From Combretum micranthum (taxonomy: Eukaryota > Streptophyta > Magnoliopsida > Myrtales > Combretaceae): a DNA stretch of 64,000 bases. Of the stretch, positions 24,478 through 37,795 are shown one piece after another. Within the stretch, counting starts at the first letter, position 1, and each line of letters starts with the position of its first letter. A program made the translations under genes and the position numbers. The stretch spans positions 1,426,001 to 1,490,000 of the forward strand of contig JAMXBD010000171.1 in NCBI GenBank assembly GCA_024138025.1, read 5' to 3'. The notes under the pieces are model-generated. The model worked only from the letters and a program-made list of their open reading frames with translations. It was not told where the DNA came from and made no database searches.

Positions 24478-26099
24478 CCTTCAGTTCTAGCATCAGTGGC
24501 TCTCTTTTTTTTCCCCAAACTCTTTTATTGAAAACGTCTTTAGGCAACTTCGAAGTACGAAACCAATAAATCTCCAAAACCTTCATAAATTCACAAAAAG
24601 AAAAATACATCTGTGTTTCTAAATTCTCAAAAGATATTGTGATCTCATTTTATATACTTCTAAATAAGAGTATGCTTATAAGATTTCGCTAGCCTTTAGG
24701 TTTAGTATAAATCGAAGCATCGAGTTATCGACGAATAAGTTGATTCGATCCATTCTTAAGTTTTATACTTAAAACTTTAGTTTTCACTTACTGCATTGTA
24801 TTCTTTAAGCTTAGAAGAGTGTTTTCTTGTATTGTATAGGTGAAAACTTTAAATTTCTCAAACCAACCTTTGGATTAATTTAAGTAATTAACAATGTCGC
24901 CATGGTGAGTAGGATTTCAAGGATTTATTGCTCATTTGTGTGTCGTACTATTTTTATACTACTATTCAATGCTATGTTTGTGGTATTATTAAGTTATGGA
25001 TGTTTTCGGATGAGTTGCATGTCGTCAATATGTAGGCGTTAAAATCCACAAAATGTTTGAATTGTATGTCAACACACGCAACCATCTTACACGATCATGT
25101 ACTTTGGTGGTGCATGTATAATCTGACAAAACAACATAATATGGACACAAACAATGATCTACACGACTGTGTACTTTGGTCATGCATGTGTAATCTAGAT
25201 GCGAACAATGATCTACATGACCACCTAACCCCGAACAAAGCCTGTGTAAGGGTGGGCATGCATGCTTAATTTCCTCTCTATAGCTTTTTTCCCTTATACA
25301 TAGCTCTTATATGCATAATATGACACAAGTAATGACCTACACGACCCTGAACACAATCTATATAAGGGTGGTCATGTAAACCTTTTGGATCCTTTTTCCT
25401 TTATTTCTAAGCCATGTAAGCCCCATTCTATTATTAAAAAGTCCCCTATCCAAACTGTGTAACCTATTGTATATGTCGAAAATTTCCACTTTCAAGAAAT
25501 CCTTATTATAACTTCTTTAGCTTACCTAAACTCCTTCATTTAGTCTAATTAAAACATTTAAGACCCAAAACCAACATTTACTCTAACTAGTTAATTTTTC
25601 TTAATTTATTCATAAAGCTAAAACAGTACACCAATTAAGAACTTAAAATCCATAGTCTAGATAAGCTATATAAGGCATTTGAATTCACGTGAGTAATTGG
25701 GACCACATAACCATAATCGGGCTTGACGCCCAATTAATGTCAAAAACCAGTCCTTTAGGCAAGTAGCAGAGCCTAAAAGATGGGTCCAATAATGGATGTT
25801 GTAGGAAGACTTAACTTGGTAGTATTGGAATGGAGATCATTAAACCAATTTGTTATGCTCTCGATCTTATTCTGTTTTCTCACACATGAAAAGTAACTCC
25901 AAAATTATCTTTTTAGGCTAATTTGGTTTTTGTTTGACTAAAATATGGCTTATAAGGACTAAAATAAGTCTTAAGCCCTTTTATATTATAAATAGGCAAA
26001 TTTAAAAGAATAATAGGCTTCTTTTATATTCTAAAAGCCCCTAAGCTTTTCAATGTCATTTGCAAGCCCAACCCATTACTATAGAAAATAAGGCTTCAT
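24478..26099. other. No gene; imperfect repeats at 25060-25390
   Basis: Between about 25060 and 25390 short phrases recur (aatgatctacacgac, gtactttggt-atgcatg, gtgtaagggtgg), giving an imperfect tandem pattern. The rest is AT-rich without a recognisable gene. Confidence 0.4.
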
Positions 26100-26108
26100 T
26101 CTCAATCA

Positions 26109-26851
26109 AGGCTGTCAAACTCGCAATTCTATGTAGAATCGCCAAAGGGTCAGTAGAATCGGAATATAAAATAGAAACGTAGAAACATAAGTTTCTATAA
26201 GCTTTGAAAAATAGCTTTGAAAATTTATAAAAATGCTCATAAAAGATATAAAAAACTTAGAACACAGTGGATATCGAAAAAAAATAAAGAAATTAAGTTT
26301 TTTTTTTTTATAATAACTCTTAATCTATGATATAACATATATAAAAAAGAGCGAATAGAGTCAAAATTCATTCATTTTCTATTGTTTTATTTTAAATAAG
26401 TGATATATTGAAGGTGAATGAAAAATTTCAACTTATTAAATGTTAATTATATAAATGAAATAAATAAGTTTTCTTATAATCTTTATAGCTATAACTTAAC
26501 TTGAATAAATTCTATAAATGTAGAACAAGAGAGAGGGAAAAAGATAAAAAGAATGTGTGGAAATAAAAAAGAAACGATAATAAGAAAGATATATCGTCCT
26601 AATTCCTAATAGTTGAAGAGCTTATAAACACACAGTTGTATTTTTTTATATTTTAGCTTATTTCACTCGAATTGATAGAATCGGTAAATTCTATTGAAAT
26701 TGTAAGATTCTACCAAGTTTACAATAGACTCTATTGCAATCATAAAATTCTACTAAAAAATGATTCTATCCACAAGTCAACTTGATAGGGTCTCCTAAAA
26801 TTGTAAACTCATAGAATTGTATAGGTAAAATCGTAATTTTGACAACAATAA
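26109..26851. mobile_element. hAT-like non-autonomous element (about 743 bp)
   Basis: Flanked by tctcaatca at 26100-26108 and again at 26852-26860. Ends show an inverted motif: left ggctgtcaaac, right in reverse complement gttgtcaaaat. An 8-bp duplication (here extended by one matching base) with GTCAAA-type ends fits hAT MITEs. The interior repeats phrases such as attctat and agaatcg and has no coding potential. Confidence 0.65.
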
Positions 26852-26860
26852 TCTCAATCA

Positions 26861-29800
26861 TTGGACCATTGGGAATAATCTAAAGGCTAGCGTCATCTTC
26901 TAACATCTATAAATAGGAGGTCTCTCTTCTCATTTGAGAGACAATATAGGTATTGCTAAAATTTAGAGCAATGTAGAAACTCTAACAATTATTCAACGAA
27001 GAATGAGTTAAGAATGATCAAGTCTACTAAATTTGATCTTTTATCACACTCGTACGCTTGAGAAACCGGGTTTGTTAGTTCTTTTTCCCATACCTTTTGA
27101 CATCCATAGACGTGTCATCATCTCAAGACTACTCTCGAGTCAATCGGTATGCCTGTTGCATGTGATTGGTCAATTATAACAACCTACCATACTGTAAGAA
27201 ATATGAAATACTAAATAAGCAACAAAATGACCAAACATTAATAATAAGAACATGTGTTTTAGCTAGCAAAGTATATATGGAAGGTCTAACAAGTAATAAC
27301 ACATTGATATTTGAGAATGAATTGCTTGAATATGCTCTTGTGTAAGATTTATGCTTCTAATATCATCTTGTCTATTTGAAGTGGAATGTCTATTAATTAG
27401 TCACCTTGAATTCATTAATGACTATTAGGTTATAACTAAAATCAGAAATGCATTACACAACATTGCATTTTTATTTGTCATCACTACCCAACGATGGAAT
27501 GACAAGAAATTTGAGTTATGAATATATTCTCTTCATTTAAGTTAACTCACATGAAGATTGAACATTTAAGGCCTGCATGAGGAAAGATAAGTTTAAGTTT
27601 TGGCTTCATAGAATGAACCGAAAGACCAAGGGAAGTCGCGGACTATGAAATAATGTTAGACCATCATCTTAGGTCTATTCATAAAATTTATGAAATATCA
27701 ACCCAGATAAGTATTTATGTACCTTAGGACTTGCGATAATCGAATTTATGTTTAGACAACCTAGATGCTTACAAAACTAAGTTTTTTCAAAACCCTAGGT
27801 TATGATGGAGTTAAATCCTAGACTTCACATTGTTGCCTATGGTTGTTCAAGCATATCACATGTTTAAGAACTGTTTTGCCTTTGCTTGTTGAGTAGTAAC
27901 GAAGAAATTGCACTCCTTGAGCCGTGATTTTTGCTTACTCCCCCATAGTATGACTCCTTGTGGAGATATCCCAAGATAGGTTTATAAACCAACCAAGCGG
28001 ACTCCTTTGGTAAGCCAATTGTTTTTGGGATTATATAATTATGTAATTGCAAGATGACATATGTGATGGCATACTTTTGATTAAGTGCATGATTCAATTT
28101 CTGTATTTATGTTACTAAAGACTCTTAGTGAATGCTTTTATGACTAGCATGAATATCTATGGCGGATTGTCATGACTAGGGTACCCTCTGAGGCATGACA
28201 CCTTCTCAATTGCATACATTACACATGGACCAAACATTTAACCCTCTATTTCTTTTGCATGTATTTCTTGCTTCATTTTGATAGATTGCTCATAAAAGTG
28301 TAAAAATCAAGATTTCTTAATATTTATATTGAATTCTTTTGATATTCATACAATTGTTTCTTTACAATGATTAAATAAAAATTCACATGAAAGATATAAC
28401 ACCACATACAAGTTATCAAGTGAGAGACCCTATAACATAGTTTTTACTTTGTGTTCTTTTACTTTCTTTCTATATGTATCAGCCTATGCAATATCATATT
28501 CATGCTTACTTTGAATTTAGCAGAGTATGAGGTGTGATTTTGACACATAACATGAAAAGATGATTGAATAGTCCCTTGATATTCACCACTAATGTAGATT
28601 ACCACCTTCTTAAACCCCTTTATGTTCTTAAATGCCATACCCACTACAATTTAAACTCTAGCATTCAATTGAGGGTCATTCCTCATTCCAACATGTCAAG
28701 TTTAGATTATGGCCTCATATTACCTATGATTTGCATGGCCAGTAATATATTATGATTTAATATGTCATCATAGCACTAATGAAGAAAACACCATGAGAAA
28801 AGGGTAATTTTTCTTTCGATGATTCATAACTAATAAACTGATTAAATCCATAACATATCTATAGGCATAATAAAACCTAATATTCTAAGAATTAAATTTT
28901 TAAGGATTAAAAATAAAAGAATCACCATCTTAAAGTAAGGTACTTATATAACTAAATTCAATAGGAAACCAAATCTAATCAAATAAAGCATGGTATATTT
29001 AGCTAAAGTAACGAGACTGAAGAAACTCTCCTTGCTTATTTTAGTTCACATTGGAAATAAAGTCAATGAAATTTTTATCCTCCCCATAATCTATGTCTTT
29101 GTTATTCGTGTTTAGTTCATCATTTCCTTTACTTAGCTTACCATTTATGTGTAATCTCTTTGGTCATGACCCCTCCTTGTGCTCCTTCACTTATCTCTTA
29201 GCTTCTACCAACTTCTCATCTAAATCATTCCCTTAAAAGTCTCTCGGTCATTTAAACCATCAAAGCCTTCGTCATATATCTAATCTAGCATCCTTCTTGT
29301 CATTACCTTCTCAATTAGATATTTCATCATCAAAAAAATTAGATTGTTTTTGCATCCTTTAGGTAATCTGCAGCTCCTAAGGACCAACTAACACAGTCTG
29401 AATATTACATTACCACAAAAGAAATTTAGCATTTTATGACCCATTCTCATCAATAATAAGTCGCATACTATAGACTCGACATGTATTTGACATACAAAAA
29501 CGTAACTTTAATAATCTTAACGCAACTAGTTTTAAAATCCAATTTTTTTTACAAAAGAAGAAAAAAGCTCACCTATGCCTACCCATATAATGTCGTGTTT
29601 GCTACATGCATATCTTACCTTGGCGGGTCCTTTACAAATTTACATCATTGTTAGCATAAATTAGTCTCTTTGTTATCTTTATATGTAATGTATCAAAACT
29701 AAGCATAACAATACTTTGTTGATGTTAAAAAAAGATGAATATGAAGTCACATAGGTCTATACTCATAGAAAGAAATAATAAAAGGCACTTTAAAAAGTAT

Positions 29801-31510
29801 TCTTGTAGAGTATTTAATCTAATAACCTTGCATATTTGGTTTTATCCTTCATGTGAAATTTCCTTCATTTGTTGTAAAGGAATAGGTGAATTTTCAGAAT
29901 ATTGCGATGTAGAAATTGAGAGAGGTTGAATCTTTCACTTGTAAAAATGCTCTGTAAAATGAAGTAAAAGGCTTTGTAAAAGAAATAAAAAGTGGGTTTA
30001 ACTCCCGGTTCATGTGTATTGCATATAGATGAGAAGGATGGTTGTGGGTTTAAAGAAATAAATAAATAGAGGACAAAATTTATATTTTTCGTTATGTTTT
30101 ACAATTAAGAAGAAAAGCAGTAGTCATTATTGAGGTTTTACTAATTTCAACAATAGATGTGTAAAAAAAAAATAACCAAGTAAACTTATGTTAATATGAA
30201 TTTCCATCAACTAAAAAATGGATGGATATACTCAATTGAACCAAATAAAAAAATACAAGCATGATAGACATATAAAATTTGAACTTAGGATGGAAAATTC
30301 TCCAATCAAAATATTTTCTATCTAGAAATTTTTCAAGATTCAAATTATCAATCTCTCCTAGAATTAGGGATAAGGATCATTCTTCCTGATATATGAAATA
30401 ATTTTGTTTCTCTATATTTTAATTATGAGAATCTCTTCTTTTTTATTTATACATAATGGTGATGTATAAATAGATGAATCTTTAGCCAAAAATGATTATG
30501 AAGAATATTCTGACTATTTTATTGTATAGCAGAATTTTCAACTCTAAGTAAAAGTTCTTAACTTTTATTACAAAATATGTTGGTGTTATAAATTTATACA
30601 AATGCAAATGGATAATCAAATTTTAACCATATCAATTTTTTTCCAATTTACTGATGGCATACAAAATTGAACCTAAATAAAAAATACAACACGATAGATA
30701 AATAGAATTCAAACTTAGAATGCTTAACCAAATGATATATTATGGAAGAATATCTTACTATTTTATGCATATAAGTAGAATCCCAATTGGAATAAAAGTT
30801 ATTATAAAAAATATGTCGATATTAAATTGTATAATGCAAAATAATAATCAATTTTAACATATTAATTTTTTTCTTTGATTTATTTGCAAATTTTTTCTTA
30901 ATTCCAAGTCAGTGCTTTCTACTAATTACCTCTTTCACCACTCATCTTCAGTAAATTAAGATTATTATAAATAAAGTCTATACTTTGAGATCATTAGCAA
31001 TTATATTTATTATATAGAATTTAATTTATATATAATTTTAATTAAATATGAAAATTGGATCAATTAAATTATGATTAATATTTGAAAGCCAATCAAGAAG
31101 TTTGTATAATTACTGTTTGGATAATACTCCATGTGTAATGACACTTAACAATAAAGCTTCTTATATTAAAATATTATACTTTCTTTTTAGTGTTTAAAAT
31201 GATGCATATATGTCATAATAAGTGACGAATAGTTTTTTTGCTTACCTAATATTTGGTCAAAAAATTAAAAATGATTTCTCGCCTAATTCTTTGCTAATAG
31301 AGTATCGATAGGGTATTAGGCCAAGACAGATCACTAATGAAAGATTTACAAAACAAAGAGAAATACGAAGAATAGTTAGGAGATTATTTAACATGGTAAC
31401 TTCTTTAGTTGTCAAGATTATATGAAAATAAAGAGCAAAGTAAGAGTTATATGCATGAAAATAGGTGAAATCAATTTGGACTTTATTTATACAAAGAGAC
31501 TGAAGTATAC
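26861..31510. other. Long gene-free AT-rich tract
   Basis: No gene supported across this stretch. A TATA-like ctataaatagg at about 26907-26917 is followed by sequence like an LTR transcription start region. Short open frames (for example 27864-28097 minus, 29735-29929 plus) have no recognisable domain. A two-copy duplication near 30.5-30.9 kb is listed separately. Confidence 0.4.
30500..30890. repeat. Diverged two-copy tandem duplication
   Basis: The block 30500-30650 (gaagaatattctgac ... tcaatttttttcc) recurs in altered form at 30743-30890 (gaagaatatcttac ... ttaatttttttc), offset about 245 bp. The phrase preceding the second copy (30661-30725, aaaattgaacctaaata) also resembles 30235-30300. 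Both contain many small changes. Confidence 0.55.
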
Positions 31511-31724
31511 GAGTGGTTACCACAGGCGATCCTTTGCAACTCGCTTGCATGAAGCCGGAATTGCTAGTAATCACGGATCAGCCATACGGCAGTGAATTCG
31601 TTCCTGGCTTGTACACACCGTCCGTCACACTATAGAAGCTGGCCAAGTCATTACCTTAACTGCAAGGAGGTGGGTGCCAAAGGCGGGGCTAGTGACTAGA
31701 GTGGTTACCACAAGCGATCATTTG
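31511..31724. repeat. 26-bp direct repeats flanking the plastid fragment
   Basis: gagtggttaccacaggcgat and its 26-bp context at 31511-31536 recurs at 31699-31724 with two differences (24/26). The repeats bracket, and overlap by a few bases, the 16S fragment. Confidence 0.8.
31533..31703 (+). pseudogene. Chloroplast 16S rRNA fragment in nuclear DNA (NUPT)
   Basis: The 171-bp segment reads through the 3' part of a plastid-type 16S rRNA: tgcaactcgcttgcatgaag, gctagtaatc, ggatcagccatacggc, gtgaattcgttcc, ttgtacacaccg, cgtcacacta and ggctagtgact are all recognisable. Compared with typical plastid 16S text recalled from general knowledge, most changes are C to T or G to A, with a small deletion after gctggcca. 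That pattern is expected of methylated, non-functional plastid DNA in the nucleus. Too short and altered to be a working rRNA. Confidence 0.88.
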
Positions 31725-32099
31725 TTGTGAGATAGTTGTTGCTAACTTAAGAGCAACCTGTACAAAAAGGTTGGGAATAGCACAAATATAATTGAGTTAT
31801 CAACCAATCTCTAAGGCTCTTAATAAGCTGGACATGGCCTCAATAAGGTGGCCTGTAGTTCAAGTCAGTCATCAAGACACTAAGAAGTAAGATTGGATTT
31901 TGAAATCCATACTCAAAATAGCTCGTGAATATATATATATATAAATTTTTTTTTTTACAAGAAAGGGCAAACTCGCCTAAAATTACAAAGCACAAATTCT
32001 AGGATAGGCCATGCCTTTTACATCTTCAAGTAATGGGTCATTCATAAAATAGTTGAACTTGTAACATTATTCACTCAATGTTTCTCAATAGCTTTATTT

Positions 32100-34342
32100 C
32101 TAGCATATCGGCATAAAAATTTGCCTCCTATAGGTATAAGCCACATATACATTCCAATATCTATCGAGTAGTTGTTGAATAGGAAGCAGCAAATTATCAT
32201 AGCTTGGGTTTTGATTAACATTCCCAATAAGCATATCAACCATAAGCTTATTGTCTAACTCTAAAAATAACATTTCGCAGTATGAGTTCTCAAGAAAATT
32301 AGAGACCATATAACGCACCCCATAATTCACAACAAAAACGTGGCTACACCAATGTTAACCATAAAACCACCATCCATCTCCATGAAAATCACGAATCAAA
32401 CCCCAGCGAAGCTATAAAATTTTCGATTTTTGTTGCACCATATGTGTTAACTTTATAATACCTACAATGAGGAGGCTCCCTGCAATCATCCTTTCACCTT
32501 TAGGCTTAGAGTTACTGCCACAATTTCTAAATTAAAAATTAGCATTATAATCTCTTTTACCTTGGCTAGGAGGATAGGAATAATGGAATGTTCAGACAGA
32601 TTCTCTCCACCTATGATTTCTTACATCAACTCAAAATAACCAACAGGCTGACCAAAATAAATGGCCCATGGAATATTATTATGCAAACTAACATCAAACA
32701 TATTGAACCATCCATTCATTAAATGAAAGATTCATAAATCTATTTAACTTTTCAGCAAGCACCAATCTATACAAATTAGCATAGCATGATGACAATTTTG
32801 CAATACTGCTCAATCATTTCATCCTCTAAACCACACATCTCACACCTACATCAATAGTGAGATGTCTCCTTTTTCATTTAGCATTAGTCAGCAAAGCATG
32901 ATAATGCTAACTAGAGAAAAGAATGAATTCTTTTAGGTGCCTCTTATCTCCAGATAACCTTCCATTTCATATATGGACTACATCAATTATCCTCACAAAT
33001 CAAAGTATAAGCAAAAGCAATAGTAAAGATCCCGAAGATGAGTAACCCTAAAAATTTTATCACAACCAACCATGTCAGACTGTAGGAAAACTACTGCAAT
33101 AAAGGCAAGAATAGAAGATTCAAGTATTGCTCAGAAGATTCCAATTCCATCCATCTTGGTCAATACACAAATCTCATCATAGCATCTCTCTCCCTTTCAA
33201 GCACATCAGACATAACATAGTCAATTAATGGTTTATCTATCCCCAACCATTTATCATACCAAAACTAGATGCGTCTTCCATCACCAATTATCCACATCAA
33301 TCCTTTGAATGTTATATCTCATACTTTAGCCAGATTAGTCCAAAGATGTGATGCATGACAAACGGGAACAAACTGAGGACTAAGATATATCTGGAACTTT
33401 TCTATAGCTCATAATAGATTAGCCTAAAGATTATTTGAGCTAGAGATAATACCACAAGCAACTTTAATTGAGAGCGTATTAAATTTTGTCGTCTTTCTTA
33501 TACCAAGCCTTCACATACTTTAGGTTAGCAAATCCTATCCCAACAACCAAATTAATTTTCCTACTGGTTGAATTTGATCCCTAAATAAAATTGCCAATGG
33601 CTTTTTCCATATTATCACAAACTTCTTTAAGAATGTAAGTTGATTGCATAGTGAAGGTCGGGAGAGCCGATAGAACAAATTGGCACAATGTAACTCTACC
33701 CATAAGGGAGAAATGATGGGAATTCCACTTCGCTATCTTCTCTTTAATCTTATGTGCAATTTTGGCATAGTTATTTTTATTTACTCTTCCATGGATCAAA
33801 AGAACGCCTAAGTAGCATCCAAGGTTATCAGTCACCTTGAAATTCAAAGATGCTAACTGTATTAACCACATTCTCTGACATCTGGGAAGAAGTAGATTCT
33901 AGTCTTATTGTTACTCATAATAGAACCAGAAAGCTTATAAACCCATTGACGATTAACAAAATAATAGTAGTCTCTCCACACTGGCTTTTGATAATAAAAT
34001 AATGTCACCACAAAAAAAAAGCAAAATCAGCTTTTTCTCACCAAAACTGATCTGCTTCATCATTTTCTTCCACTACAACATGAACCATATGAATAAGCGC
34101 TCGCTCCATGCATAAGATAAAGATATAAGGTGACATCGAGTCACCCTATCTTACTCCTCTTGTTGGGTGATGCTAAGGTAATTATTCCACATCACCTACA
34201 TGGAACCAGTATTCAAACAACCCATGATAACATTGATAAACATCTCAGGATTACCACTATCCATAAGAGTATCTTGAACAAAGCTCCAACTTATTATGTC
34301 ATAGGTTTTTTGGAGATCAATTTTAATGGCCATGTGACCTTT
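32100..34342 (-). pseudogene. LINE ORF2 3' half (RT C-terminus, zf-RVT, RNase H)
   Basis: Minus-strand blocks: the RT palm beginning at the SIRE insertion (KGHMAIKIDLQKTYD near 34330), SMSPYIFILCMERAL near 34130, a corrupted FADD (FCGDIILL) near 34000, RT thumb (GCYLGVLLIHGRVNK, LMGRVTLCQFVLSALPTFTM) at 33581-33871, a zf-RVT remnant (CEMCGLEDEMIEQ) near 32850, and an RNase H remnant (LELDNKLMVDMLIG) at 32100-32330. The RT catalytic aspartates are damaged, so it is inactive. Confidence 0.8.
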
Positions 34343-34347
34343 CTATC

Positions 34348-35873
34348 TGTTAGTATTTCTCTTTTGATGTTTTGATGATAACAAGAAGATTAAGTATTTC
34401 TAATGAATTTATTGAGTATGCAGAAATCTCAATTTAATGTGATAAGTGAAGAAAGAGTTTTTAAGAACTAAGCAAGAAGTTATGAAAATCTAAAAATAAA
34501 TCAGAAAGTAGTTCAGAGACAAAATAGAAAGACAAAATATTCAGAAGGAAACTCAGAAAGTGAAACGGCTGATCGATAAACAAAACTACTTAGAAATAAC
34601 TCAGAAGGTAAACTGGAACAAGAACAGGATTCGCACAAAAAGATCACAGTTCGAATCTTTCAAAATTATTTATTATTTTGAAGACCCAGCTCCAAAGTTG
34701 AGTGTATTTGGGTAATACATTCAAATGTTCCACAAAGTTGGTTATTATACCAAGGGGATTCGATTTTTTTTAACGTATGAAAACTCAAAAGCTCATGTCA
34801 GAAAAATTAAATTGATCAAAGATCAGATTATACTGATATTTATGGCTTGGTTTATATTCAATGATATTACAAATTCGTTTCAAGTTTGACATCAGATCAA
34901 AAAAGATTCTATCCTATTCTATTGGGATTTAGAAGATATTTCACGAAGAAGTCTATCTTCAAGACGGTCAAACAACAATATGGATAAACATCATCGTTAT
35001 CAACAGCAAGATAAGATTTGGATAATCACAGAAGTATATCAAGCACAAAATCAGGAACTACTGGAGATTATCATCTATCCAATTTTTTGAATTCGAATTC
35101 ACTAACCGTTTTCAACCGAAGAAGAAGGAGAATCTTTAAAGTTAAATATCTCGAAGACATGAAGACAGAGTTGTGAAAAAGACGAGAATAATCAAAAGCC
35201 ATTGAGAATCTCTTACAAAATTACTGTCATTCGAATTTTTTGAGCTGAAATTTTAGAAACGTTTATTCTTTTGTTCAAAGCATTGTATATCTTGAATGAG
35301 ATTTGTGTAGAAGTGAGAGTTACATTTAGTCTCTGTAGATCAGTAAATAGCTTGATGAAGCTAGATAGCGAGCAGAGTGTTTGAAGTTCTTTGTTGAAGA
35401 ACAAGCTTGTATTCTCATTTCTTTTGGATAGTGGAACATACCGTGTGGAATACCGGATCCCCCTTGGAGCTGGAAGAGAGATTGACGCTTGAGGCGAACC
35501 TCTATAAATCGATCTTGCAATCTCTTTTCTACCTTATCTTTTTAATTTCGTGCATATTTTATTGTCTTGCTGCATTATAAACTCAGAAGACCAGTCAAGA
35601 GTAACTGGAAATTTAAGTTCTACTGAACATTGAACTCAGAAGATCAGTCAGAGAGTAACTGGGAGCAAAATAAATTTTTATTAACATATTTTTTTATTTG
35701 CGAACTTGATCTTGTCTGATATTATTCGAAATTTATCAATATATTTAAAATAGAGTTTTAGAAGCCATTTAATTTGAGTAACTAAGTAGAGTGAATTTGG
35801 TTGAATTTTAAAAAGGTTAAATTTTATTAAATAACCAATTCACCCCCCTCTTGGTTATTCTTTCGGACCAACA
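34348..35873 (+). repeat. 5' LTR of the SIRE-type element
   Basis: 1526 bp, starts TGTTAGTATTTC, ends GGACCAACA. Compared with the 3' LTR it carries many one- or two-base gaps, for example actggaac versus actgggaac, cttggttt versus cttgggttt and gaggcgaac versus gaggcggaac. One indel of about 14 bp lies near 34560. Confidence 0.93.
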
Positions 35874-35875
35874 AT

Positions 35876-35887
35876 TGGTATCAGAGC
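35876..35887 (+). other. Primer binding site of the SIRE-type element
   Basis: tggtatcagagc two bases after the 5' LTR end, complementary to the 3' end of initiator Met tRNA. Confidence 0.95.
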
Positions 35888-35920
35888 GTTCTCTTTTGAT
35901 TAATTGAGTGATCTTTGAAA

Positions 35921-37780
35921 ATGGCTGATAACAACATTGCAATGAACAAGGCTCCTTTCTTTGATGGCACGAATTTTGCATATTGGAAAATGCGGATGTC
36001 CACATACATTAAAGCTAACGACTTTGACTCTTGGCAGGTTATCTCACATGGTGATCATACTGTAACGATTTCTGATGATGAAGTGTTGACTCTACCAGAG
36101 AAGAGGCTGATTGAGACAAATTCCAAGGCTAAGAATCTCTTACTCATGACTATTGCATCATCTGAATTTTATGTGATATCATGTTGTGAAACTGCAAAAG
36201 AAATATGGGACACTTTATGCATGACATATGAAGGAACTGAAACTATAAAAGATACTAAGATTAATGCATTACTTCAGAAATATGAGCTTTTTAAGTTCAA
36301 ATCTAATGAGAAAATAAAGGATGCATTTGATAGATTCACTGCCATATCTAATGAACTGACATCACTTGGTAAGAAAATCCCTGAACCAGATTTGGTGAGG
36401 AAAATACTCAGAATTCTTCCTAGAACGTGGATGCGAAAAAGACCGCTATTGAGGAGGCTCAAGACTTGAAGAGATTGACTCTTAGTCAGCTGAAAGAAAA
36501 ACTCATGGCTATGAATCTCACTTGGACACCACGGAAGAAGCTGAAACAAGCAAAAGCCATAGCTTTCAAAGCTAAGAAAGTCAGTGAAGCAGAAACCGAA
36601 GATGATGATGACAGTGATGATGAAGACATTACTTTGCTGGCACGAAGGCTCAATAAAATGCTCAGGAATAAAAGAGGTAAAAAGTTCAAATTTACTAAAA
36701 GAAAAACTTACAAAGGTGATGCAGGTGAACTATATAGAGAAAAAGAACAAAGAAAAGAGAAGAAGGAAATCATTTGCTATGAATGTAAGAAGCCAGGACA
36801 TATAAAGTATGAATGTCCATCTCTCATTGAAAAAATGAAGAAGTTCAAAAAGAAGAACAAAGCGATGATGGCAACCTGGAGCGACTTGGATGAGTCAGAA
36901 GCTGAATCAGAAGCTGCAAGTGAAGATGAAGAAGAAGCCAACTTGTGTTTAATGGCAGCATCCGAGGTAAACTCTGAGTCTGATGCTGATATAACATAGT
37001 GAGATGTATGTAGAAATGAACAAATTGTTAAAGGCTCTCAAAAAGGCTAATGTCAAATATCTAAGTTAGACATTGAAAATAAGGCTTTAAAAAATGAGAA
37101 AGATGTCTTGAAACAAACAAACAAATTGATTATTGATGAAAATGACATTCTGAAAATTGACAATGAAAAATTGCATGAAAATTCTGGTAATCTAAGAAAA
37201 GAAAATGGTGTTTTGAAGGATGAAATTAAAGATCTAAAAGTAAGATTTGAAGATCTGTCAAAAACCATTACAAGCACCTTCAATAAGTTTGATGAGTGAT
37301 AAAAAATTAAATATGCTACTTTCTAGTCAAAGAATTGGAAACAATAAATATGGACTTGGATATGAAATTGGAAGTAGTTCTAACCATATGAAAAAGACTG
37401 TATTTGTGAAAGCAAAGGAAGTTGCATGTAATCAACAACCTGTTATCAGAAGGGAAACAATGAATAGACCCATAAACAATAATAACAGAAGGTACCTCAG
37501 AGTGTGCCCTGAACAAAGATATCAAGTCAGAGGCAACCTCAGAAGGTCCAGTCAGCGATACACTCCAAGGTATCCTAGACAAAATAGATGGAACCAGGTA
37601 AATGCAAGATATAATAAGACCTACCTATACTTGTTTCTTCTGCAATAAAGTAGGACACATTGAAAAGTATTGCTTTTATAAAAAGAACAAGCTCAATTCG
37701 AATCAAGTAAATAATAAGGAGAAAATGAGCTTATCTTATCAAGGACCCAAGCTTGTCTGGGTTCCTAAAAGGGTTTGATA
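35921..37780 (+). pseudogene. SIRE-type gag (two zinc knuckles), frame-broken
   Basis: ATG at 35921 opens MADNNIAMNKAPFFDGTNFA, a copia gag of the UBN2/DUF4219 type (YWKMRMSTYIKA, KEIWDTLCMTYEGT, NALLQKYELFK). A one-base shift near 36430 (RILPRTW to DAKKTAIEE) moves to the frame 36427-36999. That frame holds an acidic stretch (EDDDDSDDED) and a CCHC knuckle CYECKKPGHIKYEC. Further shifts near 37000 and 37270 bring a coiled-coil-like segment (KLIIDENDILKIDNEKLHEN), a basic Asn/Arg-rich region and a second knuckle-like motif (CFFCNKVGHIEKYC, near 37630-37675). Gag coats element RNA. Confidence 0.85.
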
Positions 37781-37795
37781 GCCTTTTATGATTAA

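Noticed and set aside
31533..31703. Bacterial or functional organellar 16S rRNA gene
   Set aside because: Only about 170 bp of the 3' end with many transitions and a deletion, surrounded by nuclear repeats.
35876..35887. tRNA gene from the tggtatcagagc motif
   Set aside because: It is a retrotransposon primer binding site, as is the one at 20813-20827; no cloverleaf surrounds either. No tRNA gene was recognised in the window.
36486..36689. Minus-strand frames within 36.3-42.7 kb
   Set aside because: Antisense of SIRE gag and accessory ORF; low-complexity Ser/Phe/Leu composition mirrors the acidic and Lys-rich sense strand.
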